Below are positions 8,652 to 17,896 of a stretch of 64,000 nt of DNA, one piece after another (position 1 is the stretch's first letter; the number at the start of each line of letters is the position of its first letter). A program made the position numbers and the translations under genes. The notes under the pieces were generated by a model. That model was not told the DNA's origin and did no database searches. It saw only the letters and a program-made list of their open reading frames with translations. The stretch comes from Atopobiaceae bacterium (GTDB taxonomy: Bacteria; Actinomycetota; Coriobacteriia; Coriobacteriales; Atopobiaceae). The stretch is taken from positions 1 through 64,000 of the forward strand of contig JAFWMI010000179.1 in the NCBI GenBank assembly GCA_017513965.1, written 5' to 3'.

Positions 8652-8806
8652 ATTGTTCCTTTCACTTGCGGATGCCTATGTGGCTAGCATATAACCTCTT
8701 AGCGTTATCTGCATGTTCCATATACGTACGTGTGCGCTGTGGCTCGGCGAGGGAAAGAAATCTCATTTCTTCGCGGTAACAATTGGGGAAAAGTCACATA
8801 TCCCCA

Positions 8807-8834
8807 TTGCGAAATTCGCATAGTGTCCTAAAAT
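8807..8834 (+). promoter_or_regulatory. Promoter with overlapping palindrome
   Basis: TTGCGA (8807-8812), a 16-base spacer and TAAAAT (8829-8834) form a good sigma-A-type promoter 43 bases before the small protein gene. The palindrome TGCGAAATTCGCA (8808-8820) covers the -35 box and spacer, so a dimeric repressor, perhaps one of the downstream XRE proteins, may bind it. The rest of 8652-8876 holds nothing else I recognise. Confidence 0.5.
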
Positions 8835-8876
8835 GAAGATAGGGATCGTGCAGGAACGTGGAAGGGGATGGACCGT

Positions 8877-9074
8877 ATGCGAAACGACAATATCAACGTG
8901 TTTGGATCGGACTTTATACCCGGCAAGGTGAGCGAAGAGCAAGATGCCGTGTCGCATGCCATGGGAAGGCGTTGGAGCGGTTTTCCCGCGCATTATATGT
9001 CTGAGAATTCCGCGAGCGATCACCTGAGGAAGTTCCCAGGGACGGGCGAGTCGCGCGGAGCAAAGCGCTCGTAG
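8877..9074 (+). CDS. Small orphan protein, FIPGKV family, copy 1
   Basis: A 65-residue product starting at the second of two near ATGs (the first is at 8868) behind GGAAGGGG. Residues 1-29 align without gaps to the protein at 19908-20096: FG at 9-10, FIPGKV at 13-18 and DAV at 23-25 are shared. The remainder is polar and basic with no membrane segment. It is followed by an XRE regulator gene at 9123. I do not recognise the family. The paralogy and the promoter support it being real. Confidence 0.55.
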   Translation: MRNDNINVFGSDFIPGKVSEEQDAVSHAMGRRWSGFPAHYMSENSASDHLRKFPGTGESRGAKRS

Positions 9075-9122
9075 GCAATAGGTACAAGGAGAGGTGCTAA
9101 GAAGTAAGCGGGAGGTGTGCTC

Positions 9123-9359
9123 ATGCCAAGTGAAAACGATCGGATCGTGGGTGGCGTGCTTAAGCAGCTGCGCCTGCGTTCGGGGATGACGCAGATCGAG
9201 TTTGCAAAAAAAGCGGGCATGGGACAGTCGTTTGTAAGCAAGATTGAGAACGGGGTACGTGCCCTCAAGCTGAGTGAGATTTTTTCGTACGCAGCTTCGC
9301 TTGGACTTGACCCACACGACGTCTTGGACGAAATCGCGGAGGCGGTAAAAAACGCGTGA
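9123..9359 (+). CDS. Mini XRE-family regulator 1
   Basis: A 78-residue protein consisting of little more than one Cro/C1-type helix-turn-helix (about 8-65): GMTQIEFAKKAGMGQSFVSKIENG carries the canonical Q, S-x-x-S-x-x-E-N-G signature. Start at 9123 is set by GGAGGTG. It begins MPSENDRIVGGVLKQLR, closely matching the third protein of the set (MPSKNDVIVGSVLKSLR). Probably a dimeric DNA-binding repressor; no toxin is adjacent. Confidence 0.8.
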   Translation: MPSENDRIVGGVLKQLRLRSGMTQIEFAKKAGMGQSFVSKIENGVRALKLSEIFSYAASLGLDPHDVLDEIAEAVKNA

Positions 9360-9495
9360 CGCAAATCTGCGATACGCGTTTGCGGCGAATATGCCGAAAC
9401 CAACGAACAACATGCTTTATTATGCATTTATTCCTTGCTATTATGTGAAGCAGGGAACAGCGTGGGTTTTTGCTGTACAGGGGTGTGACGACAGA

Positions 9496-9732
9496 ATGGA
9501 TGAGTTCGAACGAGCTGTAGGTCAAGTAATGGGTAGGGCGCGCGAACAGCATGGTCTCTCCCGACTCGAGTTGGCGGAGCGTTTGGGTATCCAAGAGGAT
9601 CTGGTGTTGAGGATCGAGAGCGGAAACCGTCCACTGGAAGTTGGAGAGTTCTTTGACTGGTCGGAGGTGCTTGGCGTGGATGGCGTGCAAACCTTTGAGG
9701 AGATTTGCCGCAGCGTGCCAAAGAGTGCATGA
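9496..9732 (+). CDS. Mini XRE-family regulator 2
   Basis: A 78-residue XRE protein (GLSRLELAERLGIQEDLVLRIESG). I place the start at 9496 because it aligns with its two paralogues; the preceding site (GGGGTG) is poor and the frame is open further upstream. Middle member of the tandem set; its N-terminus is the most diverged. Confidence 0.7.
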   Translation: MDEFERAVGQVMGRAREQHGLSRLELAERLGIQEDLVLRIESGNRPLEVGEFFDWSEVLGVDGVQTFEEICRSVPKSA

Positions 9733-9839
9733 GTGCGCTATGCGCTAGATCCTATTGTTAATTGAATTGGGTGCGCTTGCAGTGAGCGCCGGAAAGCGGC
9801 GGGTGCTGTGGTGATTATTATGGTGAAGCAATGTTGGCG

Positions 9840-9875
9840 TGCTTCTACGGCTGGTATTGCTTCTACGGTTAGTAT
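9840..9875. repeat. Two tandem 18-bp direct repeats
   Basis: TGCTTCTACGGCTGGTAT (9840-9857) is followed at once by a copy with two changes (9858-9875). The pair ends 46 bases before the third XRE gene and could be a binding site or a small duplication. Confidence 0.6.
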
Positions 9876-9921
9876 AGAAATGTAAGTGTCCGTATTTGTT
9901 CCTGGCAAAGGGTGCGAGCAC

Positions 9922-10155
9922 ATGCCAAGTAAGAATGACGTTATAGTGGGCAGTGTGCTCAAGTCTCTGCGTGAAGAGACGGGGATGACGCGGGGAGAAT
10001 TTGCCTTGCATATGGGAGCGGACCCAGACTTTGTGTGCAATGTGGAAGACGGCTCCTTGCCGTTGCGGCTTGACGAGGTCTTTGATTATTCGGATGCGCT
10101 TAATTTGGATGTTCATGACGTGCTGAGTCAAATCGCGCGTGAGGTTGTGTGCTAA
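9922..10155 (+). CDS. Mini XRE-family regulator 3
   Basis: A 77-residue XRE protein starting at MPSKNDVIVG, aligned to regulator 1; AAAGGG lies upstream. The recognition helix (DPDFVCNVEDG) departs from consensus, with N-V-E-D-G in place of K-I-E-N-G, so DNA binding may differ or be weakened. Upstream in frame there is VFVPGKG, reminiscent of the FIPGKV motif of the small protein that precedes regulator 1. The YdcF-like gene follows after 16 bases. Confidence 0.75.
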   Translation: MPSKNDVIVGSVLKSLREETGMTRGEFALHMGADPDFVCNVEDGSLPLRLDEVFDYSDALNLDVHDVLSQIAREVVC

Positions 10156-10171
10156 GAAGGCAGGACGAAGC

Positions 10172-10978
10172 GTGAGGCGCGAAGATGTTGTCGGCGCGGC
10201 AAACTGCATTGCATGCTGGTGTTCGCTGCGGAGCGTGGAGAACCTCTCCCCGAACATCGCGGACCTGTTCGTGCTCTTTGGCGGGGGCGTTATAGGTTCG
10301 GTTGACGTTTTGGCAGACGCTATGAGGCAGGATGTGGCCAAAGAGTACGCAATCGTGGGCGGACGGGGACATGCCACCTATTGGCTCGACCAATCCATGC
10401 AGGGCGAGCTTGCTCGGTGGGGGGCGAGCGCGACCAGTGCCGAGGTCTCGCTTCCGGGCATCGCAAGCGAGGCCGAAATGATGCAGGCTGTGCTTTGGCA
10501 TCGGCATGGCTTGCGTGTCGACTTTTTGGAGACCAAGTCAACCAACTGCGGAAACAACATCACCTATCTTATGGATCTGCTCGAGGTACGTGGTAGTGTG
10601 CCGACGCGCATTGTACTTGCGCAGGATGCGACCATGCAGCGGCGCATGGATGTGACTTGGAAGCGCCAGGCGCGCGACAGGGAGATATTCTCCCAAACAA
10701 AGATAATTGATTGGGCATTATGGGAGGTGCCGCTTGTTGTGCGAGATGGCATCCTGCAGTACGAGCGTGCGCCCGAGGGAATGTGGCCAATCGATGCGTA
10801 TCTTGGCTTGCTTGCGGGCGAGGTGGATCGCCTTACGGATAGCGAGCGAGGGTACGGTCCGCGTGGCAGGGACTTTGTGGTGCATGTGGACGTGCCCGAT
10901 GAGGTCCGGCAGGCTCATGCGCTGCTAGAGGCGTACATGGGTTCGAATGTGCGTCCGCCAGATGAGCGCTACGCATAG
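10172..10978 (+). CDS. YdcF-like (DUF218/ElyC-SanA group) protein
   Basis: A 268-residue product with GTG start behind AGGACGAAGC; E. coli YdcF has nearly the same length. Seen: ADLFVLFGGGVIGS (the DUF218 first strand and glycine loop), AIVGGRGHAT, EAEMMQ, and FLETKSTNCGNNI, which corresponds to the family's E-x-x-S-x-N/T-T-x-E/N-N motif. No signal peptide or membrane segment, matching YdcF rather than SanA/ElyC. YdcF binds S-adenosylmethionine but its reaction is unknown. It follows the XRE set with a 16-base gap and may be in the same transcript. Confidence 0.75.
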   Translation: MRREDVVGAANCIACWCSLRSVENLSPNIADLFVLFGGGVIGSVDVLADAMRQDVAKEYAIVGGRGHATYWLDQSMQGELARWGASATSAEVSLPGIASEAEMMQAVLWHRHGLRVDFLETKSTNCGNNITYLMDLLEVRGSVPTRIVLAQDATMQRRMDVTWKRQARDREIFSQTKIIDWALWEVPLVVRDGILQYERAPEGMWPIDAYLGLLAGEVDRLTDSERGYGPRGRDFVVHVDVPDEVRQAHALLEAYMGSNVRPPDERYA

Positions 10979-11069
10979 TGATGCCGTGCATTCGCAGGAA
11001 CGTGTGCTTGGGTGCGCAGAATTTGGTTTAACATAGATGGCCAGCTCTTCAAAATTGGAGGTGTAGGAT

Positions 11070-11945
11070 ATGCCTGCTCACGAGAGAAGGTCTGCACGAG
11101 ACGAGAAGCCCAGGAGTACCTTGTTTGGCGTGTTGGTGGTGGTAACGGCGCTTATTGCGATTGTTGCCACGGTCGTGTTCTTTACCACGCGATCCAACCA
11201 GCCGAACAACGCTCCACAGGGGAACGCGGCAATTGAGACAAATGCATCTGGTAACAAGACGGCCGCTAACGCCACGCAGGCGAACAAGAACGCAACGTCG
11301 GCCAAAGACGCAAACGCCACGAAGGACGAGAACGGCACATCCAAGGGAAACAAAAAGGAAGACTCCAGTTCTGCCAAGCTTGGCAACTCGTATTCGTCTG
11401 ACAACGCGAATGGTACCAATGCCACGAGCACTACGAGTACCACAAGCACGCAAAGCAGCCAGTCGGGGAGCGGGTCGTCTAGCGCTGCCTCTTCAAACAC
11501 GGGGTCGGGCGCAGCCAATACGGCAAGCGATGGCTCTGCCGGTACGAGCGACTCTTCCTCTGGGACCTCTGGCTCCGGGAGCACTTCCTCGTATGGCTAC
11601 AGCTCGGGATCGTCACCCTTGTATGATGCCAGCTCCGGTTGGATTGAGGCGGAGGCGTGCGCCTCGTGCGTTGCAGAGAGTGGAACTCTCACGGCATCCG
11701 AGATTCCCTTCGACGACAGCGTGCCACAGGTTGGCTTGGACGTCGCCTCGAATCCGTATAGCCACTTTGGCAAGTACGTAGAGATTAGCTATGGCGGCAC
11801 GACGATTACGGCCCAAGTGGTCGACTGCGGTTCGTACAACGCCGGCGACGCGGGCATTCTTATTAACCCCGCGGTGTTTGAGGACTTTGGCGTGTCGAGC
11901 GTGTACGACTGGGGAAGGCGCATAGTGAGTTATCGGTTTGTATAA
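11070..11945 (+). CDS. Membrane-anchored protein with C-terminal double-psi beta-barrel domain
   Basis: A 291-residue product with GGAGGTGTAGG before the ATG. Short basic cytoplasmic end, one transmembrane segment (about 19-40), then about 145 residues of low-complexity Asn/Thr/Ser/Gly linker of the kind that crosses a Gram-positive wall. The C-terminal 100 residues (SGWIEAEACASC...TITAQVVDCGSYNAGDAGILINPAVFEDFGV) match the RlpA/expansin-like barrel, including the conserved VDCG and the final hydrophobic motif with the aspartate. RlpA-type domains cleave or bind peptidoglycan glycan strands; whether this one is catalytic cannot be told. A strong terminator follows. Confidence 0.7.
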   Translation: MPAHERRSARDEKPRSTLFGVLVVVTALIAIVATVVFFTTRSNQPNNAPQGNAAIETNASGNKTAANATQANKNATSAKDANATKDENGTSKGNKKEDSSSAKLGNSYSSDNANGTNATSTTSTTSTQSSQSGSGSSSAASSNTGSGAANTASDGSAGTSDSSSGTSGSGSTSSYGYSSGSSPLYDASSGWIEAEACASCVAESGTLTASEIPFDDSVPQVGLDVASNPYSHFGKYVEISYGGTTITAQVVDCGSYNAGDAGILINPAVFEDFGVSSVYDWGRRIVSYRFV

Positions 11946-11983
11946 GCTCTGGCTGCGCGACTGCATCACGTACGTAACGAAGA

Positions 11984-12008
11984 AGCGCCCCGCAAGGGGC
12001 GCTTTGCT
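11984..12008 (+). terminator. Rho-independent terminator
   Basis: AGCGCCCC (11984-11991), GCAA loop, GGGGCGCT (11996-12003), then TTGCTTG. It ends transcription of the double-psi-barrel gene and is the boundary with the convergent NifX-like gene. Confidence 0.8.
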
Positions 12009-12043
12009 TGTGTCTGCCTTTGGGTAGCCTACTTTGGGCAAGC

Positions 12044-12412
12044 CTAGTGCTGGCAGGCGTCATCCGGGTTCATTTGGTCCACAGAGCCAGCCAAGAATCG
12101 TGCAAGTACGTCACCGACCAAGGGGACCTCACGGTCTACGTACACGTTCACGCCATTTTGCGTAAATGCCATGAGCGGACGCATGCCCATGCCAGCCGCT
12201 ATGATCGCATTCGCCTCGAGGCCGAGCACGTAGCTGATCACATTGCCGCAACCACCTTCGCCGTGCTCGGCGTTTTTGATAGCGTGGATGGCAACGATTT
12301 GCTGCTCGTCATCTAAGTCGACGACGGTGAGCCAGGGGGCGTGGCCAAAGTGGCCCGAGCGAAGAGAAGAGAGGCCTTGATAATCCTCGCATGGTATGAC
12401 TACGCGCATCAT
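12044..12412 (-). CDS. NifX/NifB-type dinitrogenase-cofactor-like small protein
   Basis: A 122-residue protein of the MTH1175/NifX fold: MRVVIPCEDYQGLSS at the start, FGHAPWLTVVDLDD, and a glycine-rich GCGNVISYVLGLEANAIIAAGMGMRP segment. GAAAGGAACC precedes the tandem ATG. Stand-alone members occur in organisms without nitrogenase and may carry iron-molybdenum or iron-sulfur species; no nif genes are visible. Last gene of a three-gene minus-strand group with gaps of 47 and 51 bases. Confidence 0.85.
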   Translation of the reverse strand: MMRVVIPCEDYQGLSSLRSGHFGHAPWLTVVDLDDEQQIVAIHAIKNAEHGEGGCGNVISYVLGLEANAIIAAGMGMRPLMAFTQNGVNVYVDREVPLVGDVLARFLAGSVDQMNPDDACQH

Positions 12413-12459
12413 GGTTCCTTTCGTGTTTTGTCCATTGGAGCTTGTCCGTCTTGGCTATT

Positions 12460-12990
12460 CTACGACAATGACTTCTCGAGAACTACAAATGGCACGTGTG
12501 GGTTCTCCAGTGGGCCAACGTCGATGGTACCGGTACCCACCTGTACAAACCCTTCGCTCGTGTAGAGTGCGATTGCTGGCCTGTTGTTTGCGGTGGCATC
12601 CAGCCGTGCCGTGAGCATGCCAGCCGTGCGGGCTCGCTCCATGCAGGCACGTAACAGCGATCGGGACAATCCTTTGCCGCGATGATCCTGCCGAATCACC
12701 AACAGGTGGATTACTGCCACGCGATCTGCCGATGTGTTGACAAGCCAGGGGAGGTCGCCGTAATCGTGCCCCAAGTCGTGGTCTATGGCCACGGCACCGA
12801 TGAGCTCTTGCTGTTGTTGTGCGACGAGCATGTTTCCTTGCTCGATGAGCGATTGTACGAACGTCGGAGAGGGATGGCCACCACGGCGCCAGCAGCAGTC
12901 GTAGGGTGTGTTTGCCATAGCGTCTGCGGCCTCGTAGTACAGGTCCATAATGCTGGCGTGGTCTTGCATCGTGGCAGGTCGAATGTGCAT
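12460..12990 (-). CDS. GNAT-family N-acetyltransferase
   Basis: A 176-residue cytosolic protein. Acetyl-CoA binding motif A is RQDHRGKGLSRSLL (consensus R/Q-x-x-G-x-G/A), preceded by VIHLLVIRQD and followed by the motif B segment NNRPAIALYTSEGFVQVG. GGGAG sits six bases before the ATG. The substrate is unknown. Middle gene of the small operon. Confidence 0.85.
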   Translation of the reverse strand: MHIRPATMQDHASIMDLYYEAADAMANTPYDCCWRRGGHPSPTFVQSLIEQGNMLVAQQQQELIGAVAIDHDLGHDYGDLPWLVNTSADRVAVIHLLVIRQDHRGKGLSRSLLRACMERARTAGMLTARLDATANNRPAIALYTSEGFVQVGTGTIDVGPLENPHVPFVVLEKSLS

Positions 12991-13041
12991 GCGTCGCTCC
13001 CGTTCTTATCCGTGGGCTGCGTTTTTGTGGGGTGCCTATGG

Positions 13042-13347
13042 CTATGCCCATGTCTCGGGCTGCGCTACGCGCTTTGCCTCAACAAACCAGCGTTTGCGGT
13101 AGTCATCATACCAGAGGTGCGTCTGCGCGCCACCAATGCGTACGGTGTAGCGCATCCCCGTGCCACCCACCTTGAGGCTGTGCGCTTGGCGTCTGTCGGT
13201 CACCTTGTCGATGCGATACCGCCTGCCGTCGTCCCAGCGAACCTCCATGGGAACCACGAGGCCGTCCGACGTGGTGAGTGCGACGACGTCCACGTATTTC
13301 TTCTCCCGTTCTGGTTGCTTGCCAAAAACCGTCCTCGACGCCTCCAT
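13042..13347 (-). CDS. Conserved small protein of unknown function
   Basis: A 101-residue product whose start is set by AAGGAGGCAAGC. The pattern VDVVALTTSDG...PMEVRWDDGRRYRIDKVTDRR, followed by GGTGMRYTVRIGG and RWFVEAKR, belongs to an uncharacterised beta-rich family that I have seen widely in Clostridia and relatives; I cannot name it with confidence. A LexA-like box lies between its -10 element and the gene, so DNA-damage control is possible. First gene of the operon with the GNAT and NifX-like genes. Confidence 0.7.
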   Translation of the reverse strand: MEASRTVFGKQPEREKKYVDVVALTTSDGLVVPMEVRWDDGRRYRIDKVTDRRQAHSLKVGGTGMRYTVRIGGAQTHLWYDDYRKRWFVEAKRVAQPETWA

Positions 13348-13364
13348 GCTTGCCTCCTTAGAAC

Positions 13365-13390
13365 CAAACACATGTTCTATTTTTACTATA
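13365..13390 (-). promoter_or_regulatory. -10 element with LexA-like box
   Basis: On the minus strand a TATAGT -10 element (13385-13390) is followed by AGAACATGTGTTTG (13365-13378). This is one base away from the GAACnnnnGTTC core used by LexA of Gram-positive bacteria. It ends 17 bases before the start codon. Confidence 0.35.
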
Positions 13391-13491
13391 CCACTCCTAC
13401 TGGACAACAACCGCGGTAATCGAGGAGACTGTCCCTTTGTTGCCGCGAGGCGTAGAATGGGCGTGGATGGCAGGTAGGGAGGGGATGCCGC

Positions 13492-14013
13492 ATGACTTCA
13501 CCAACGGATGCTCAGATTGACGACTTTTCCAGGCGACTGGTAAGGACGTTTGAGGACAACGGAAGCGCCCATGGCGACCTGCGTACCCTCATTGCCACAC
13601 CGGACTATGCAGAGCAGGGCGTGCGCTTTGGCGTGTCAATAGACGGGCCAAATGGTGCGCCATCAATAAGCAAGCTAGCGGCGGTCATGCGCAAGTGGCG
13701 CGACGAGGAGGGCTTTGCGCTGCGGCAGGGCAGGGTGAGCCTGAGGTATGTGGTGGAGGATCCGTATGGCGAGCTGTCTGGTCATACGGTTGCCTATCTC
13801 TCCGACACGCCCGAGCTTGCGACCAAGTTCCTCGGCCTTCTCGACGATGCCGAGGAGGTCTTGGACGTGCGTGGACCAGCCGGCCTTACGGTGGCTGAGG
13901 AGGCGATTGCGTACGTGGTCTCGCGCATGGGCGAGATAACCGACGATTTTGGCCATCAAACGCTTGAGATGCGTATCGAGCTTCTGCGTGAGCGCATGGA
14001 CGAGGAGCGCTAG
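13492..14013 (+). CDS. Hypothetical cytosolic protein
   Basis: A 173-residue acidic protein behind GGGAGGGGATGCCGC and ATG. It has no signal peptide, membrane segment or motif I recognise; predicted helical at both ends with a beta-rich centre (RVSLRYVVEDPYGELSGHTVAYLSD). Its stop overlaps the stop of the convergent cysE gene in the shared tetranucleotide CTAG (14010-14013). Confidence 0.65.
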   Translation: MTSPTDAQIDDFSRRLVRTFEDNGSAHGDLRTLIATPDYAEQGVRFGVSIDGPNGAPSISKLAAVMRKWRDEEGFALRQGRVSLRYVVEDPYGELSGHTVAYLSDTPELATKFLGLLDDAEEVLDVRGPAGLTVAEEAIAYVVSRMGEITDDFGHQTLEMRIELLRERMDEER

Positions 14014-14927
14014 ATCTCGTAGCACCACACGGGCTCGGGCACGCCAAACTGCCGCACGGTAATCTCCTGATCCTTTACGCCCACACGCGCGTTGGCGGGA
14101 ACCGACTCGCACACAAAGGCGCTGCCGCCAATCACGGACCCTGATCCAATGACCGTGTCGCCGCCCAGAATGCTCGCGTTGGAGTACACGGTAACGTAGT
14201 CGCCTAGCGTGGGGTGCCGCTTGACGCCCGATAGCTGCTGGCCCTTGCGCGTTGAGGTCGCGCCCAGTGTTACGCCCTGGTAGATCTTGGCGTGATGGCC
14301 TATCGTGGTGGTCTCACCCACAACCACGCCAGTGCCGTGATCGATGAAGAAGTACTCGCCAATCGTGGCTCCCGGATGAATGTCTATGCCTGTTCTGCTA
14401 TGTGCGTGCTCGCTCATGAGCCTTGGAATGAGCGGTACGCCGAGTTCAAACAGTTCGTGAGCGACGCGATGGACAAAGATTGCGTACACGCCAGGGTAGG
14501 CCAATACGACCTCCTCGCGACTCTTTGCCGCAGGGTCACCGTCAAAGGCGGCCTGCGCGTCCTTGAGCATGAGCTCTTGGATGTGGGGAATGCGGTTGAG
14601 AAACTCCTCCGCGATGCATTCGGCGCGTTGCTCGGCCTCGTCTTCGGGCAGCGTGCCGTTCTCGTAGAGCAGCGCCTTGCGTACCTGTGTGCTCAACACG
14701 CGATTGATGTGCAGAAGACGTTCGCCAACGAGCAGCTTGGTGCTGTCGCCTGCGGCCGTGTCGTTGTCAAAGTAGCCGGGAAAGAGCAGGACGCGCATCT
14801 CGCCAATGAGGTCGATAACGGCGGAGCGACTGGGAAAGTGCCGCTTGTGTTCGGTGAAGAATATACTCTCGGCCTCGTAGCCTTCCATTATGGCGTCAAT
14901 GCGCTGGTCTAGGGTCTCGTTGATCAT
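14010..14927 (-). CDS. cysE: Serine O-acetyltransferase, EpsC type
   Basis: Transfers acetyl from acetyl-CoA to L-serine, giving O-acetylserine for cysteine synthesis. The 305-residue product (start at 14927, AAGGAG upstream) has the long helical N-terminal domain of the EpsC subgroup and a left-handed beta-helix with hexapeptide repeats from about residue 185: HSRTGIDIHPGATIGEYFFIDHGTGVVVGET with the catalytic-type His/Asp pairs, and the GVTLGA turn. No cysK is in the window. The upstream region carries a palindrome like those of CymR/IscR-type cysteine regulators, shared with the divergent larE gene. Confidence 0.9.
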   Translation of the reverse strand: MINETLDQRIDAIMEGYEAESIFFTEHKRHFPSRSAVIDLIGEMRVLLFPGYFDNDTAAGDSTKLLVGERLLHINRVLSTQVRKALLYENGTLPEDEAEQRAECIAEEFLNRIPHIQELMLKDAQAAFDGDPAAKSREEVVLAYPGVYAIFVHRVAHELFELGVPLIPRLMSEHAHSRTGIDIHPGATIGEYFFIDHGTGVVVGETTTIGHHAKIYQGVTLGATSTRKGQQLSGVKRHPTLGDYVTVYSNASILGGDTVIGSGSVIGGSAFVCESVPANARVGVKDQEITVRQFGVPEPVWCYEI

Positions 14928-14959
14928 ATGGGGCACGCTCCTTGTTTGGCGGGCTATAT

Positions 14960-14984
14960 TCCTACCATAATGGTAGGATATAAT
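14960..14984. promoter_or_regulatory. Divergent promoter with CymR-like palindrome (cysE/larE)
   Basis: TCCTACCATAATGGTAGGA (14960-14978) is a palindrome with 9-base arms around a single central base. It is followed directly by a perfect TATAAT (14979-14984) facing larE. The half-site TCCTAC is like those of Rrf2-family cysteine regulators such as CymR (known mainly from Bacilli and Clostridia). Its location between two sulfur genes supports a sulfur-responsive operator; the regulator is not in the window. Confidence 0.55.
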
Positions 14985-15037
14985 ACCCCATAAGGCGGGA
15001 CAATGGGAGGGCAATCCTGGATATGGAGGCAGCACGC

Positions 15038-15856
15038 ATGGACGATCAGCTAAGAGATAAGTACGAACGGCTCGTGCAGATCCTACGGGAGCATGGTCAT
15101 GTGGCTGTGGCTTTCTCGGGCGGTACCGATTCCACGTTGCTTGCTAGGGTGGCACACGACTGCCTAGGTCCCAACATGGTCGCCATTACCATTGCCGGTC
15201 ATGCCACGCCAGCTGCCGTGGTCGAGGATGCGCACGTGTGGGCGCAGGAACAGGGCATGAGGCATGTGGTCATGCCGTTTGACGAGCTCACAATCCCCGA
15301 GTTTGCGCAAAACGTCCCCAACAGGTGCTATCACTGCAAGAAGGCGCTCTTTACTAGCATGATGGCCATCGCGCGCGAGGAAGGATGCGTGTGCGTTGCG
15401 GACGGCACCAACGTGGACGACGAAGGCGATTATCGACCAGGCATGCGTGCGTTGGCAGAGCTTGGCATAGCGTCACCATTGCGAGAGGCTGGCTTTACCA
15501 AGGCGGATGTGCGCGCGCTTTCCAAGCAGCTGGGTTTACCTACGTGGAACATGCCCTCTGCGGCATGCTTGGCGTCGCGGTTTGCCTATGGCGATCGCAT
15601 TACACGGCAGAAGCTCGAGCGGGTGGAGCGTGCCGAGGATCATCTGCATGCGCTGGGCTTAGGCCAACTGCGCGTGCGTGTGCATGGGGAGCGAGGGGAG
15701 CTGGCACGCATTGAGGTGGAACCAGACGTGATTCCGCGGCTTGCCAGCCCAGATGTGCGGGACGAAGTGGTGTCGTCACTCCGCTCCCTGGGCTTTACCT
15801 ACGTGAGCTTGGACTTGGTGGGCTTTAGGAGTGGCGCTATGAATGAGGTGCTCTAG
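15038..15856 (+). CDS. larE: ATP-dependent sacrificial sulfur transferase LarE
   Basis: LarE adenylates a pyridinium cofactor precursor and gives up its own cysteine sulfur to build the nickel-pincer nucleotide of lactate racemase and relatives. The 272-residue product (start at 15038 after GGAGG) has the PP-loop SGGTDS at 27-32, PNRCYHCK around 95-101 and SAACLASR with Cys177, at the position of the sacrificial Cys176 of the Lactiplantibacillus enzyme. No larA, larB or larC is present in the window, so the partner genes are elsewhere or LarE has another target. It lies divergent to cysE and near a nickel-type importer operon (6 kb downstream). Confidence 0.9.
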   Translation: MDDQLRDKYERLVQILREHGHVAVAFSGGTDSTLLARVAHDCLGPNMVAITIAGHATPAAVVEDAHVWAQEQGMRHVVMPFDELTIPEFAQNVPNRCYHCKKALFTSMMAIAREEGCVCVADGTNVDDEGDYRPGMRALAELGIASPLREAGFTKADVRALSKQLGLPTWNMPSAACLASRFAYGDRITRQKLERVERAEDHLHALGLGQLRVRVHGERGELARIEVEPDVIPRLASPDVRDEVVSSLRSLGFTYVSLDLVGFRSGAMNEVL

Positions 15857-15951
15857 CGTTCTTGGTGCAACGTGCTCACCGCTCGTTTGTTCCTGGACGT
15901 TCCGTTTACCGTGACCTGCGGGTACGATGCTTCTCAGGCGTGTTAAGGTAA

Positions 15952-17451
<1,500 letters not shown>

Positions 17452-17659
17452 GCTCTCTGACCTGCGGAAACGCTAACTTTGGGCCGTTGTATTCGGTGGC
17501 TGTCACGAATGTGGTGCGAATCGTGCAGCAACGAGTACGGCGGCCCATTTTCTGTCTTGCGACCTTGCCTCGTGGCTCAGCATCAATACATAATGCGCGT
17601 CAGAATTCCTCTGTACTTCAGTGAAAATTGAGTGCTCTATACCACAAGGATGCGGTGGC

Positions 17660-17896
17660 ATGACCCACTTCGACAAGGTCGTCCGACCAGCGCTTCGGCA
17701 GGCGATCACGCCCTTTATGGGAACGGAGCTCGTCGAGTTTGAACACGACGAATGGGCTGGATGGTGCCGTTCTTGGGTGGGTGTTCACAGCAATTCGGTA
17801 CTGATCATGATGCCTCTTGGCTGTTCGACTGACGCTGAGGCAGGAAGCAGGGGTAGGTGCGCAGGCGTAATGGAGGACACATTCGCTGTTGCCTAG
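17660..17896 (+). CDS. Possible small hypothetical protein
   Basis: A 78-residue frame (MTHFDKVVRPALRQAITPF...) with a plausible composition and codon use, convergent with the AAA ATPase gene and sharing its CTAG stop (17893-17896). The ribosome binding site is poor and no homologue comes to mind. The rest of the intergenic stretch 17452-17659 shows nothing I recognise. Confidence 0.35.
   Translation: MTHFDKVVRPALRQAITPFMGTELVEFEHDEWAGWCRSWVGVHSNSVLIMMPLGCSTDAEAGSRGRCAGVMEDTFAVA

Noticed and set aside
8763-9413. 216-codon minus-strand frame over the small-protein/XRE region
   Set aside because: Antisense to two supported genes, no ribosome binding site, and cysteine/arginine-rich shadow composition.
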